Positions 33,502 to 45,510 are shown, counted from the stretch's first letter. The stretch: 64,000 nucleotides of DNA from Cytidiella melzeri (GCA_022592445.1 JABYQR010000188.1:1-64000); one strand, 5' to 3'. Notes: generated by a model not told the origin, from the letters alone. Program-made: numbers and translations.

Positions 33502-33622
33502 GATCAGGGATATGGATATGGACCTGGATATGCGTGTGTGGACGTATAGGAGCGAATGTGCTAGATGAGCACGGAGCAGGTGAACAGTGTGTGGAGATTA
33601 GAGCTAGGCGGGGCTCATAACC

Positions 33623-34051
33623 TAATGACGAGTTGAGAGAACTAGTCACTTAGGCAAGGGTGGATGCGCTGTCGTAAACCCACTGCAGACTGTAGGGACC
33701 TAGTACACACGGAGACGAGTTAATCCAGGTGCGAAGATGAGAGCACAATGATGAATATAGAATGTACCTAGTACACACGGAGACGAGTTAACTAGGTAAC
33801 AGGCATATGAGCATACAACATAACGCAAGAGCAATGGGGGGAATACTCACTCCAGGTGCGAAGATGAGAGCACAATGGAGGAGTAGAGAACCAGGGTGAA
33901 AGGGTTATATACTACAAGGAAGCTGGCAACGAGGCAGTGTCCGCGTGATGAAACAAAAGATGTGATCATACTACAAAGGAGTCATGAGACAGGAGACAAA
34001 AGAGTGTCTGATAGGGGCGAAGTCCATGAGTAGCGCCGCAAAAGTCCATTA
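33623..34051 (-). repeat. 5' LTR of the copia element
   Basis: 429 bp, differing from 17729-18157 only by TG for CA in the segment AAAAGATG(CA/TG)ATCATAC. It is flanked on the right by the CCCCC duplication at 34052-34056. Confidence 0.92.
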
Positions 34052-34104
34052 CCCCCGCCCAGCCTCAGCCTTCCACCTCGATGGATGGCATTGGCAGTGC
34101 ATGA
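34052..34104 (+). pseudogene. TRM61-like fragment, piece 3 (C-terminal tail)
   Basis: Counting through the CCCCC duplication, the frame cut at 17728 continues here as AQPQPSTSMDGIGSA and stops at TGA 34102-34104. This is the native end of the interrupted gene. The 225 bp from here to the RAD4 stop would hold the two converging 3' ends. Confidence 0.6.
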
Positions 34105-34329
34105 TCAAATATATATCGATAAATTGTCCATGTAAAGGGGGATACTATACGATTCGTAGGTGTGTGGTATGTCGAGATTAAAAGCTAGTGCTCGGTGGTG
34201 TGATCGTACCTAAGCTAAATACAATAGTATACCTTTCGGGACAGCACACCATGTTGTTACGACGAATAGTCAAGGCTTAGTTAGGAAAAAGCGAATAAAG
34301 CTGCACCTCAAAGTTCTCTGTCCTGCATA

Positions 34330-37300
34330 CTACGCCGCTGCTTTTGGCTTGCGAGTACGCAGGACACGGTCTGATACGGGCACAGCAGGTGGAGGGGGTG
34401 TCCGCTGCTGCTTCGACGTCCGGCGAGAGCGCTTCGTCGTATTTGTCTCTTCTCTGTCTTGGTCACGCCCCTCGTAGTATTCACCGTCGTCATCGCCACC
34501 ACAATCGCCATCGTCGGGTTCAGATCCGACCTCTTCGTAATTGCGTTTGCGACCACGCCGTGGCGTCGAATTGACGGAACTTGCGATGGCGACGATGCTA
34601 GACTTGCCGTTGTTGTTGGCTTTCCTACGAGTCGCATTTGACCGTGATCCGTCACGTTTGGTCGCAGTTGCTGGTGTCGTAGATTCGAGTGGCAGAGCAC
34701 TAGAAGACGTCGCGATCTCCTCTGCATTTGCGACGTCAGATTCCTGCTGCTCGTGTGCGGCAACAGCTTCCGCAAGTTCCCTCATGGTCTTTGGTCTATC
34801 ACCCAAAGCTGCAGTCGTAGCTTGAGTCAGGTCAGCTTCTAGTTCCCGGTTGTCCTCGACGTCGAACGTTTCGACCTGCGATGGCATGATAGACACTGTG
34901 GCTCCAGACAAGTCTTGTTCTTCTGCTTGCTTTGACGAGCCTGCATAAGCCTCTTCGACGTGTGAACCAGTCAGCAGTTGTGGCGGGTCGAGGACGACGT
35001 GGACGTTCCGCGGCAACGTGTACGGCTGGACTACAACGTCTGCCGTGTTTAGAAATCCGCCAGCTTCTTGTAGATCCTGTTCCGGCTGGATCTTAGTTGA
35101 CATCGGCATTCCGTGACGAAGATACTGACCTGTTTGACTTCGACTATGAGAGGCTGTGATGCGTCCCTCCCCGCATACTGTTCCTGGAGGCGCTGTCGTA
35201 TTCGCAAACCTTGGACGAGGCGCTGCCACCGCTTGATGACCTGCTCTTGTCGTTTATTCCGCCGTTTCTCTTCCGCCTCGTGTTCGGCCGCCCAATATGC
35301 CTGTTTGTGTAGACCGAAGCAGTTAGCACATTAGCCACACCAACAAGCTTGCAACGACGAGAGGAACAAATCGCGGTCACTTGACTTGGCGCACCTCAAG
35401 AAGCACCTCCTCATTTTCCGCAGCAACAACGACGCCCGTAATCAGAGGAAACGCACGTCGTTTCTTGAACTCAAAGCCAGTCTGACGCAATCACGAGACT
35501 CGTCAGTACATAAAATTAGGTGGGCAGGTGAATACTGACGACTGCATCTCCGACATCGATTCCTATTTGACGCGCAATCTTCGCCACCCCCTTGACTGCA
35601 TGCAGTATCGATGTGACATGTCAGTTTCAACACTAGATAGGCCAAATAGAACACTTGTACGTACATGGTACGTATGCGCCGCCAGCTGGCAGCATCGACG
35701 GCACGTATAGGTCAATGTTTCCAAAGTCGTTCTTCGGCACTTTGCCCTGTGCAGGATGGGTGAGGGATAAAACATCTCTGAACAAATATGATACGCACAT
35801 CGAGTATAGGGTCTGGCCTGTACAGTTCTGTCTGATTCTCTGCGTACATGGCCTGCATCACATCTTTCTCGCTAGAGAACCCCGGTCCTTGGTCCTCGCC
35901 CGCCACAGCAAGCCCATCTCCGTTGCGGTCTGCCATAGCCATCTCGATAGCGCGTTTCTTGTTTACTGTGACGGCATGTTGCTTCACCCATTTCATGGGC
36001 TGACATCCTTCGCGGACTTTGCGACCTTGTCGCATCCAGGTTTCGGCAGTCTTCAGGGTTACGACCGATGACCGTGGATAGACTGGTTCGCCGCGGAATT
36101 TTCCTAGCTCGACGAGCGGATAAATTACCTCGTCTCGTTTCAAATGTCGCTCAAGCACATATCTAGGGGAAATGCGTTGGAACAACGGCAACCACGACCT
36201 AGAAAAAGGCAGCTCACAGCGGATGATTCTTGAATCCAGCCATCGACGTGGGCATCTGCTCCGTCATCTGCTTCACATGCAGCTCGTCGTCCTCGAGGTC
36301 ATCTCGGTTCTAACAAATAAAATCTAGCTGAGTCCTGTCTCACACTCCTATCATCTCAGCTTATTACGCACCAAGCGATAAGGACGTCGTACAATAGCCA
36401 TCACGCGCTCCCACCAGTCTTGCTTGCCCTTACCACCTTGCTGCATCTTCGCCGTCTTTGCACCGAATTCCAGCGCATACCGCGGAGTCACATCTCGCGC
36501 ATAGCCGTCCTCTTCAAATGCCACCACATATACCATGCGATTCTCTACTCTTGCGCCAGTAGACGTGTTGAAGGCCGAACTGGGATCAAAGATCAGGCGT
36601 TTGTTGATTATGAACCGTACAGGGTCAACAGGTAACCATCTGGCATCTGCGCGTGAGAAAACCTCCGTCCAGAAAACCGGTGCTGAACTAGTCGGATCGG
36701 GAGTATTCTCGCCTATGGAATAATGTAAGACACGGAAACACTGACACATGCTGGCAACACAACTAACGAGGTGGCTTGGCGGGGAGAGGAGCAGAGCCTA
36801 ATTTGCGTCCCCGGCTCTTCCGGAGATTGATGACAGGTGCAGCTTTCTGTTTGCCCTTGCCGTTGGACATTGGCGTGCTGCTCCCGCCGATAGTTTGTCC
36901 ATTACCAGGAAATGCGGATCTGGTGACCGTTTCAGAGGAAATCTCGACTTCTTCCATCTCCGACTCGTCGTCTGCGGCTTTCTGCTTTCCCTTGTCATTC
37001 GACTTCTTCGGTTTCTTCTTGACCGCAGCCTTGGGCTTGCCAACGTTCGCTTGCCAAGGAACACTCTGTAAACTCACCACAAGCCGCGCAGGTATCCCCA
37101 GTGCGCGACAAAGTGCAGTGAATAGCTGCGCACTGACATCCCTTGATCCTCTACGCATTAGCGCGTGTTTCATCAGGCTCTTCTCACTACGAATGAGTTC
37201 TCCAGCGTCTTCATCGTCACTTTCGTCTTCAGAGTCTCTAGCGCGACCTTTGCCTTTACGATCTGAAACTTTAGCGGCCTTGGCTTTGAGTTCCTTCTCA

Positions 37301-37944
37301 ACATCTTCGTACGTGCGGTTGCGTATGTGCCCAGTCGGAAGCACCATGAAGGTCTTGTACCACCATTCTACCAGACGTGTCATAGCCGATTCAAACATAC
37401 GCCCTCGTCTGGTTGCCTCCGGGACCCGAGACTTGTGTATCATGGCAAACGCATTTTGGAGATCCATGGGCGCCAGTGACAGAAGTCTGGCCTAATGTAA
37501 CGGCCAGGGCTGTCACAAGACACTCTCAGGTTCACTGACAATGGGGCACTTACCTTGAGCAAGTCGTCGTTCAACCACTTGTTCCGCACACTTGCGTTTC
37601 CCAGTAACAGTATGGTGTGCATCTTATGGCAAGCGAGACGAGCAACCCGTGCCGCATGCACTGCTGCAGCTCGTTTCCTGCTCACAAGCTTAGTTACGCC
37701 TTGTATCACGCTAAGAGCACGATGCTTACTTGGCTGAGTCGTCAACCTTTGGACGAGCGTGTAGGGTGATCTCTATGTTTGGTTTCACTGCGGTTGAAGG
37801 CCCCTCTCCTACACCTTCCTCAGGCTCCTCCGCCACCGCCGCCGCAATGGTTGGATCGGCGACCGGGACGGCGACTTCCTCCCAGTCGAAATCCTCGTCA
37901 CTTTCGTCGGCCAAGTCAAAACTGTTATCATTCCTGGTAGACAT
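34330..37944 (-). CDS. RAD4: DNA damage recognition protein Rad4/XPC
   Basis: About ten exons with short GT-AG introns, starting MSTRNDNSFDLADESDEDF (37944) and ending KPKAAA (stop 34330-34332). An acidic N-terminus is followed by HKMHTILLLGNASVRNKWLND and LQNAFAMIHKSRVPEA. The transglutaminase-like fold comes next, split by a KRKGKGR-type insert, including LFTALCRALGIPARLVVSLQSVPW and PVFWTEVFSRADARWLPVDP. The beta-hairpin domains are BHD1 (MPTSMAGFKNHP, near 36.25 kb), BHD2 (LERHLKRDEVIYPLVELGKF...VYPRSSVVTLKTAETWMRQGR) and BHD3 (NDFGNIDLYVPSMLPAGGAYVP), ending in GFEFKKRRAFPLITGVVV. A basic, disordered tail contains likely nuclear localisation signals. The family detects helix distortion and starts nucleotide excision repair with Rad23. 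The gene looks intact. Confidence 0.92.
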
Positions 37945-38225
37945 AGTCGTTGAGGTTGATGTCGCACGACGTGACGGTTAACGCGTCTGGTCTGGAAGCA
38001 GAGTCAGATCGGACGCGTCGAATGCGCAACCACTGAGCGCATCACAAACGATCAAACCGGCAACATCCGAATTAGCGCTACTCATGACGATGTACTGCGA
38101 CTGAAGAAAGCATCCAAGAAATTCATGTGTCGAAGCTTTTCTTGAAGCACGGAGCCCAGTGGCAGCGTACGGAAGATTGCACGGTACAGATTATTGGTAG
38201 GGCTATACTAACACCACAATCGTCC
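37945..38225. other. Upstream region of RAD4, no gene seen
   Basis: This should contain the RAD4 promoter. No clear TATA box or named motif was found. Confidence 0.4.
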
Positions 38226-38718
38226 TCATTCACGGCATTCAAGTAGGGAGCAAAAGTTGCAGCCGAACGAGAGGAGCGTCTCGCTATGAGACGCAGTGCG
38301 AATATCCGTCGGTGTGGTCCAAGTCCACCAAGTACAGTTGCAGTTCGATATAAGACGGGAGGTCGGGGAGGGAAAGGTAGTCGAGCCAGCCGTCGACCCC
38401 CCTGGCTTTCGTACGCTAGGCAGTTTGCAAAGTACCGCTGTCCAACACGCATACATAGGCACGCATGACAAAGTCATGGTCAAACAGCAACATGAAGGCC
38501 GGCACGTCCCTGTCACAGATATACAATGCATGCGCCTCAACGACGGCATATTGACGACTGGCAATGTTTGCTCTTGCTCTATAAACGCCTATGCTGGCCC
38601 CGTCCTCTAAGATGAGATCTTCAAGTAGTGGATCACAGTGAGACAATGAGGCTGACCTGCTAAACTCGTGGCTGCTACAGCTCGCCAGCACAATAAGGCT
38701 CTGCGTCAACTGGCGCAA
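38226..38718 (-). pseudogene. Unidentified open frame with one internal stop
   Basis: The frame starting MRQLTQSLIVLASCSSHEF (38718) runs to a TAG after DSGTLQTA. It then continues in the same frame as RTKARGVDGWLDYLSLPDLPSYIE and on to a second TAG near 38286. The combined product is about 145 residues with no recognised family; the tail is Leu-rich. It may be a decayed gene or one with an unseen intron around the first stop. Confidence 0.3.
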
Positions 38719-39183
38719 GGATGCCTCATCAGCACTGATGCTTCGCAGGCCAGGCCAGGCAAAATTGCCATTATTGTGCAGCGAGCTTCAGTGCGCGCTG
38801 GCCAAGACTGGTCAAAGCTGCTATTCATGTTGACTCACGAAGGAAATGAACCTACCGCTAAGCAGTGTTTCAAAGTTTCCCACACACGCACACGATACGA
38901 ATGCGTTTCCGACAACCTGGAGTATTCTGAAGGCGGCGAGGGACAAGTAAGCTTATGAGGGCGGAGCGGCGGGTCACAAGTCACTCGTGTCACATTGTCG
39001 GGCGGGGTGGCTGAAAATCCTGTCTGGTAAAACTGTGCAGTCACTGTATAGCCCACTCATGCCGACCCCCGGGCCCGCTTCTGAACCACATCTTCTACCA
39101 CAACTATTACAAAAGGAGGCTGACAACACAACAGTTGGTGACAACGGTATTAGCCAACCAGGTCTGCCCATGAAGGGATTGCG
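38719..39183. other. Upstream region of the H1-domain gene
   Basis: No open frame with a convincing ATG is present. The promoter and the first coding bases of the following gene must lie here. An ATG at 39059 opens a short frame that could be its first exon, but I could not find a splice that joins it cleanly. Confidence 0.35.
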
Positions 39184-41504
39184 TTGCAGCAGTACGCTCA
39201 CACCGCTTTTTTCGTTGTAGAGAATGTTCAGCACCAGAAGAGGACCTACTTGAGTCTGCTTCCGCCTGACCAGATCATCGAGCTGTGTTTGACTTTTGAG
39301 CAACATGTTCCTCTACCCATTAGAGCGAGCTTATGGCCTCTCGACCTCGAGGCTGAGATATCTGAACTTCACAACAACACGAACAACGTGCTGCCTGCAT
39401 ATGTGCTACCTCCAACTACACCTTCGTCAGATCATATAGCTCAGCCCACAAAGCTTGCATTGCCAAGTACACCGTCGCAGCTTGTTCACCCTCCTGGAAT
39501 TCGATCGCCAACTGAATTGCCTGTGCAGCCTTTGGACGCGTCGTTTCCCACGTCGTCTGGGGACACACCTGCTGAAAATGCTACTGAAGCTACTGAAGCT
39601 GGGTCAACAGCGAAAGATGCGCCAATCGCTGTAGATGCTTCGTCTGGCCAAACTGAAAGCTCCTCTGCGGAACAGTTTGGCAGCGGACCCTCCGCTGGCG
39701 AAAATCCGCGGTCGCTCAGTCAAATGTTTTTGGGGACGAAGAAAAAGGATGTATCGAATTTGTCTGCTTCGAGCAAAGAGGACATTGGAACATCGTTGTC
39801 AAAAGTCCTCCTCCCTCCATCTACGTCCTCTGGTACTTCTCAAGGCACTGCGGTTCATCCTGGACCTTATCCTTATGCACCTTACGGTTATCCATTACCG
39901 CCAGGGTATCCTCCGCCTTCGGCGCAAGCTGCGTATCCACATACTCCTTACTACCCTCCTCCTGCCGCTGTCCCGGGATATCCGTCTCACTACCCTGGAT
40001 ATCCGCACTATCCACCACCACCTGGATATCCGACTCATCAGCCTCCACCCCCGCCACCGCCGCCTGTATCAAGCGAAGATTTGCCAAGCTATGAGGACAT
40101 GATTGTGGAGGCATTGATGGCTATTAGAGAACCTGAGGGGGCGGCGCCGAAGGATTTGTTCTCGTGGATGGGTGCGAGGTGGCCTCTACAAACGAACTTC
40201 AGGCCAAGTGCAAGCCAGGCGTTGCAGAAGGCCTTCAGGCGAGGAAGGTTAGAAAAGATGTCTGGAGGACGGTATAGGCTGAACCCTAATTGGGAGGGTG
40301 GGGCGGTCAGTGCTTGTTCTCTCTTTGTCGTGTGCTACGTTCATATTCGTGGATGTGTCGTCACTACTAGACTTCCAAAAGGACGACACGTCGACCTCAG
40401 ACCCTTGCTCAAACAAATTATGCGATGCAACAGTCAACATCATCGCAAACAGCACCTTCTTCATCACCGTTCACGCACTCACCCCTTCCACACCGATCTC
40501 GTACATCCACTCCCCCGCAACACACAGCTCAGCAACAACCATATGGTGCTTACGCTTATGCCTACGGCAGCTTTCCGGGATTCCCGGGCTACACGTCGTT
40601 CAGCGCCCGTCCCGCAGCAAAATCTACGCAGGCTGGTTCTGCTACCTCGACGACCGTCAAATTTACTCTTCCGATCGCAGTAAATACGGTCACAAAGAAG
40701 TCGACATCGTCAACTGGCAAGGAGAAAGATGCCTCTGGTGCCGATGCGGGGAGCGATGCTTGGTTGGCAGCTCAGCATATTCTGAAAGCCATCAACTTCG
40801 GCTCGTTGCAAGATGGCTCCACGGACGCTTCTACTGCTCCATCGAGTTCTCTCAGAGCTGGTACGAGTAGTACTGCACATCTGCCTCCGATCATGGCTAG
40901 CCTTAATATAGATGTTCACGCTGCCGTAGAGGACGACGGCTTAGGCAGGACAACACTAACAGGCGAAGAGCGGGCAGCACTGCAAGCCCAACTCGCCTTG
41001 CTGGCTGCTCAGCTGAGCGAGATTGCTGCTGAGGAGGTCGAGAAGGGCGAAAACGAGGATTCGACTCAGGCTATGGTGGAAGAGCGACCATCACAGCCGG
41101 ATTTGTTCCCACAGGTGTCGCAGATTGTGGTGACTACGCCGAGAGAGTTTCAAGTTCCTAGTTCGAGCATGATCATGGATGTCAATCAGTTTTCAGATGA
41201 TGATTCGGGATTCACTCTCCTCGCTCCGGCTGCAGGGCTTCCTGGCAAGCTGCCCATCGCACACTTCTGCGCAACGCACAATCAACATACGTCTACACCT
41301 GTTACTACGGAAAATATACCAGATGCTCCACAACACCCGGCAGGCCCTGTCGCAAAATCGTCAACTCACGCTCAGGGCGCCCCACCTGCAGAAACCGCGT
41401 CTCCGTCGCCTGACATGGCGCTCGAGGAGGAGTCGGACGAGGATGAGGACATGGAGATGGTTGACGTGGATAGTTATATGCAATCCGAAGGCATGCGGGC
41501 ATAA
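39184..41504 (+). CDS. Linker-histone-fold (H1/H5) domain protein
   Basis: Two coding segments, ~39184-40305 and 40371-41504, are joined by a 65 bp intron (GTCAGT...CTACTAG) with continuous frame. The 5' end is not resolved. N-terminal block: QQYAHTAFFVVENVQHQKRTYLSLLPPDQIIEL-like, seen in other basidiomycete proteins. A Ser/Thr/Pro linker and a PYPYAPYGYP-type Pro/Tyr-rich region follow. Then comes a winged helix matching linker histones (YEDMIVEALMAIREPEGAAP; FRPSASQALQKAFRRGRLEK; GGRYRLNP). A second low-complexity region, a Leu/Ala coiled coil (EERAALQAQLALLAAQLSEI) and an acidic tail (EEESDEDEDMEMVDVD) complete about 750 residues. The fold suggests DNA binding in the nucleus. It is far larger than a true H1 and is probably a separate chromatin factor. 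Confidence 0.75.
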
Positions 41505-42461
41505 GGTCTTTGCGGGTCTGTCTTTGAAATGCTATCGTGACCTTTTGCTGTATGTTTTCGCGACTATCCCATTATCATCCTGTCCAGGCTGCACTCTGCA
41601 CCTCACTGAATACAACTAGCGCATGGAGTATTGGTCATTTTTTATCGTCACGCTCGCTGGCTGCATACTAAAGACGTCACTGGCGCGATTGTTAAGATAT
41701 ACAGTGGACAGCAGCAGAAGGCTTTTCTTTCAGCGCACTACCGTTGCAGCTTTTCATGGGTCACCCTCGTCCAGTTACCCTATGAACGTCGCTGACATTT
41801 TTTGTCATGAAATGCGACCTGACCTCCCTCGCGATCCTTTTCAGGAATGGCCTCATCTAGCGTTTCCTGTTTTGATGCAGTCATCAGCCCGAAAAGAAGG
41901 ACAATAGCGAACACACGCAGGCATGAGTGCGCGCACTGTCGGTTGGTGATGTGTTACGGCATCGCTCTGGAGGTGTTTGAGTAAGTTAATCTGACGGCAC
42001 CCATAGTGTCTGACTGGAGCGGTGGTTTTGTAATTCGCTCGAAGCTTGGAAGTCGCATAATTGAAAATTTTGGAGATAAATACTCTGCGGCTTTGCTCAC
42101 TTGCCTTTTGAGACAATCTCTTCGACTTGCTAGTGAGTACTGGAGTTTAAATAGCCTATATAGGCAAGCACAGCCGTGGTGGCGCATGCGTGTTACTTAT
42201 GGGCGCTCTTTCCAGGAAACAGACACAGTACCGCAAGCTACTGTGCTGTATTTTTATATCGAGATTCAGTCTGCTGTTCTAGTAACTCTCAGCTTAAGCT
42301 TGAAGCTGCGCAAGATTATTGCTCTCGAAATCTGGAGAAACTTCTACGATATCACGTGCCATCAGGAAGTAGCGTGCGTCATCCTGGCGTACGCGTACAA
42401 CTTTATTAGACTTTCAAAGGTACAACTGAGCTTTCCTTCTTCAACTCCCATCTCTCAGCAG
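41505..42461. other. Intergenic region with a possible promoter
   Basis: 957 bp with no convincing gene. A TTTAAATAGCCTATATAGG segment near 42146-42164 could be the core promoter of the next gene, about 300 bp upstream of its ATG. Confidence 0.4.
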
Positions 42462-44891
42462 ATGAGTAAAGTACAACTCTATGTCTACGATCTCAGCAAC
42501 GGCCTCGCGAGACAGCTCTCGAGACAGTTGACAGGCAGGCAAATCGACGGGGTCTGGTGAGCATACGCTTTCCTAATCATTCGGGGCTTCTGTGTTATTG
42601 ACATGAAGTACAGGCATACCTCTGTTGTTGTCTATGGCAAGGAGATCTTTTACGGACAAGGCATATCAATAACCGCACCAGGCCAATCACATGTACGTGT
42701 CATGACCCCTCCGAATGTAACATTCGTATTGATTTGCATGTCATTTCATAGCATGGCCAGCCGCTTCAAGTGGTGGATATGGGGGAGACAGCGATAGATG
42801 AGGCTACGTTCCATGAATTCTTGGACGAGATGAGAGAGCACTACACCGCCGACAAAGTGTGTATCGTAATCTATCGCTCTGTGTACCATAATTGACCTTA
42901 ATTGAAACTAAGTACCATCTGCTAGGTGTGTTCATCCAATCCAGCGACGTTGAATGGGCCCACTTACCACAATGATAGACTTCAACTGCAACTCGTTCAC
43001 TAATGATTGCATCGGTCTGCTCACTGGAGGTTCCATCCCTGACTGGATTAAGGGTAAGCCTTCTCATCGAACAAAGATGAAGATGATGTATCCAACATGA
43101 CATGTCACTAGATCTCCCTTCCGATATCTTATCAACGCCTTTCGGCGCAGCCTTACGCCCCACTATCGATGCTATGTTCCGTAGGCCGGTACCAGGCGCA
43201 CAGCCATCTGTTCCAGTCATCCAGCCACAGGCAGCGTCTGCCGCAGCAGCAGCATCACCCAACCCAGCTCTTGCATCTACACTCCTACAGGCCGTCGCTA
43301 ATCAAGCTTTTTCCTCGCAAAGTGCCACAGCGGCGACCAATGCTCTGTCAAATGGGCGATCATCAAACTCTTCGATCGCCACGGTGGCAGCACCGATACA
43401 CATTTGCACAAACACCGCGTCTTTCCACAATGTCTTGAGCACACATCGAGCTGTCATTGCGATGTTCACATCGCAGACTTGTCCTCCCTGTCGGATGATA
43501 GAACCTGTCTTCGAGAGGCTCGCGCACGAGCGAACACAAAATGCTGTGGTCGGTGGTGGTGGTGGCATAGCGTTTGTAAAGGTCGATTTAGGAGCTGGTA
43601 TGGCGAACACGGTTGCTGGGGAGTATGGTGTTCGCGTAACGCCGACGTTCCTGTTCTTCAAGGATGGTACCAAGGTAAGTTGTGGAATAGAGACATCACA
43701 GTTGCAATTTGATCCTTGTAATGTATAGGCGCACGAGATGAAGGGCGCGAATGCTGCAGATCTCCAGTCGCAGATCGACTTTCTTCTATGGGAAACATAT
43801 CCACGTGAGCATGCTATTATACAGGCCACAAGAATGGATGTGCTGACGACTGTGCAGCCCATCCGCATACTCAGAAGTCCATATCTGCCCTCGACTCTGT
43901 GTCAACCGATCCAATTCTGTTCACCCAAGTCCCCGCACTTGACACTGTCTTAGCGAAGCTGACATCTTTTATCGACAAGTCATCTTTACCGCCGACCTCC
44001 TCCCAGGCTACCAAGCACACACTAACAAATAAGATTGTTCCTTGGCTCAAGGCTCGCTTTCCTGTAATAAAGCCCACGAATGCAGTCAAGACACCACCTG
44101 CATCCAGTCAGCTACTCTCACATTGGACTGAAACGACTCGTGAGCTCTGTGCAGTACTCCCTCCTACGGAACTGTTCCCGCTAGTAGATATGTGGCGTCT
44201 TGCTCTCCTAGACGGATCAGTGGCAAACTACTGCACATCTAGTCCGAGGAGCACGACTGACCCAGTTCAACTCCTCCTAGTTCAAGGTGTGGCAAACATG
44301 GGTCAAGCCGTTCCAGCACGCAATTACACCTTGACATTACTACGGATGCTGTCGAACGTATTTTCTTCTCCTGCGCTAGCTTCGGCTATGGTGAAACGGA
44401 GAGCTCTCACGACCATCCTCGTCAACAATTTGCTACATGATGACGCGGTGGTCAGGACTGCTGCTGCGAGTTTGGGATTCAACGTCGCCGCTTTCGTGCA
44501 GAAGGAGAGGTTGGAGCAAGTGAGGCAGAAATACGGGCCGTTTGCGAAGTCGGAAGAAGATGGTGACTGGGAGGTGGAGATTGTTAGCGCTGTGATTGAG
44601 GCTATACAGAATGAGAAGGACAGTGAGGAAATAGGTGAGTGGTTGTGGCACGTGTATATATGTCATACTAGCTGATCGTCGTCTCTTGTAGTCCATCGCT
44701 TGGTGGCCTGCCTAGCATTTCTTCTGCGTTTCTCTCCGGTCCACGACTCGCACGTTGGGTCACTTCTGGAAGTCCTACAGGCGAAGGAGACACTGAAATC
44801 GAAGCTGAACAGTTCAGGGTTCTCGCCTAATGGTGTTAAGGGACCTGCTCTGCAAAAGCTGATCACGCAAGTAGCTGACCAGCTGTGCTGA
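42462..44891 (+). CDS. PPPDE peptidase-thioredoxin-PUL protein
   Basis: Nine exons: 42462-42556, 42614-42692, 42752-42856, 42913-42925, 42979-43053, 43112-43674, 43729-43804, 43858-44634, 44692-44891. They sum to 661 codons including the stop. The PPPDE (DeSI-like) domain comes first: catalytic His in WHTSVVVYG, catalytic Cys in DFNCNSFTNDC. The linker is Ala/Gln-rich. A thioredoxin fold has the active site CPPC in MFTSQTCPPCRMIEP, with cis-Pro in VRVTPTFLFFKDG. The PUL domain (armadillo-like helices) forms the C-terminal half. DeSI enzymes remove SUMO or act on ubiquitin, and PUL domains bind Cdc48/p97, so a cytosolic or nuclear ubiquitin/SUMO-linked redox role is likely inference. The fusion is known in fungi. 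The fourth exon is only 13 bp. Confidence 0.9.
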
Positions 44892-45105
44892 GAGCGGCGA
44901 TATGATTCGTTCATATTGATGCTGTAGTCGGCCGGCTGGCAGGCAGTAAATCACACCTCAGCAGTCGTGCAGCGTTATATACTTTCCTTCGCGTAACCGT
45001 ATGAATGTACTCTATAAACTTTATATTCAGACATTCAAAACTTTGTACATCATAGCCCATCCGCGCACGGCGTCGGCGCGTTCAACCACGATCTACTTGA
45101 GTGCA
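44892..45105. terminator. 3' ends between convergent units
   Basis: AT-rich sequence after the stop (TATAAACTTTATATTCAG near 45013) suits polyadenylation of the PUL gene. No gene seen. Confidence 0.35.
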
Positions 45106-45510
45106 TCATTCCTGCCAATGTCCATGCACCGAAGACGGCGTAGTACAGATTTCTGGTAGGTCTGTTCTTGTTTTCCAGGTATCTTCGTGGACTACAATAC
45201 CGGTATAGGTAGTGAGAATCGCTGCCAGGTCTTGGTGGCAGTGTCCCATTGGCACCAGGAGGGGTAGCGTGGGTACCGGTCTTCTCGCCTCTAAGAACTG
45301 AATCAGACGGTTGTTGTCATGCATTTTTGAAGTGTTCAGCTGCAGTTCGGCAAGCGACGGGAATAGTTGGACGTTGAGAGAGAGGAGGGCTAGCTAGGCG
45401 TCGATACCCTTGAAGAGGAGTTTCCATACACTCAGTGCCTCAAACATAGTAACTTGACCTTGTCATTCCCAATCATAATCATAGTGTACAGATACTTTGT
45501 GCCTGGAGCG
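45106..45510 (-). pseudogene. Unidentified gene, 3' part, split by Plavaka-2
   Basis: The minus strand encodes ALSVWKLLFKGIDA, a stop, then LALLSLNVQLFPSLAELQLN and LIQFLEARRPVPTLPLLVPMGHCHQDLAA, ending near 45106. The Leu-rich pattern resembles the C-terminus of fungal F-box/leucine-rich proteins, but I see no F-box. The segment nearest the transposon (APGTKYLYTMIMIGNDKVKLLCLRH) joins in frame to the piece beyond 51753 if the element is removed. Confidence 0.4.

Larger units (their letters stand above)
17729..34051 (-). mobile_element. Ty1/copia element, interrupted by a gypsy element
   Basis: Two 429 bp LTRs (17729-18157 and 33623-34051) differ only at two adjacent bases. The element is flanked by CCCCC (17724-17728 and 34052-34056), a 5 bp target-site duplication. 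It is read on the minus strand. After removing the nested gypsy element and one 5 bp duplication it is 5,437 bp, a normal copia size. The gag-pol frame has one internal stop, so this copy is defective even before the nested insertion. Confidence 0.93.

Noticed and set aside
36205..36225. A 19 bp intron in RAD4 (GTGAGCTGCC...TTCTAG)
   Set aside because: Too short. Using the next acceptor, CATTTCCCCTAG, gives a ~55 bp intron and the conserved LYVLERHLKR junction.
36776..37495. 239-codon plus-strand frame over RAD4
   Set aside because: The minus strand encodes the transglutaminase-like domain of Rad4 here with clear motifs.
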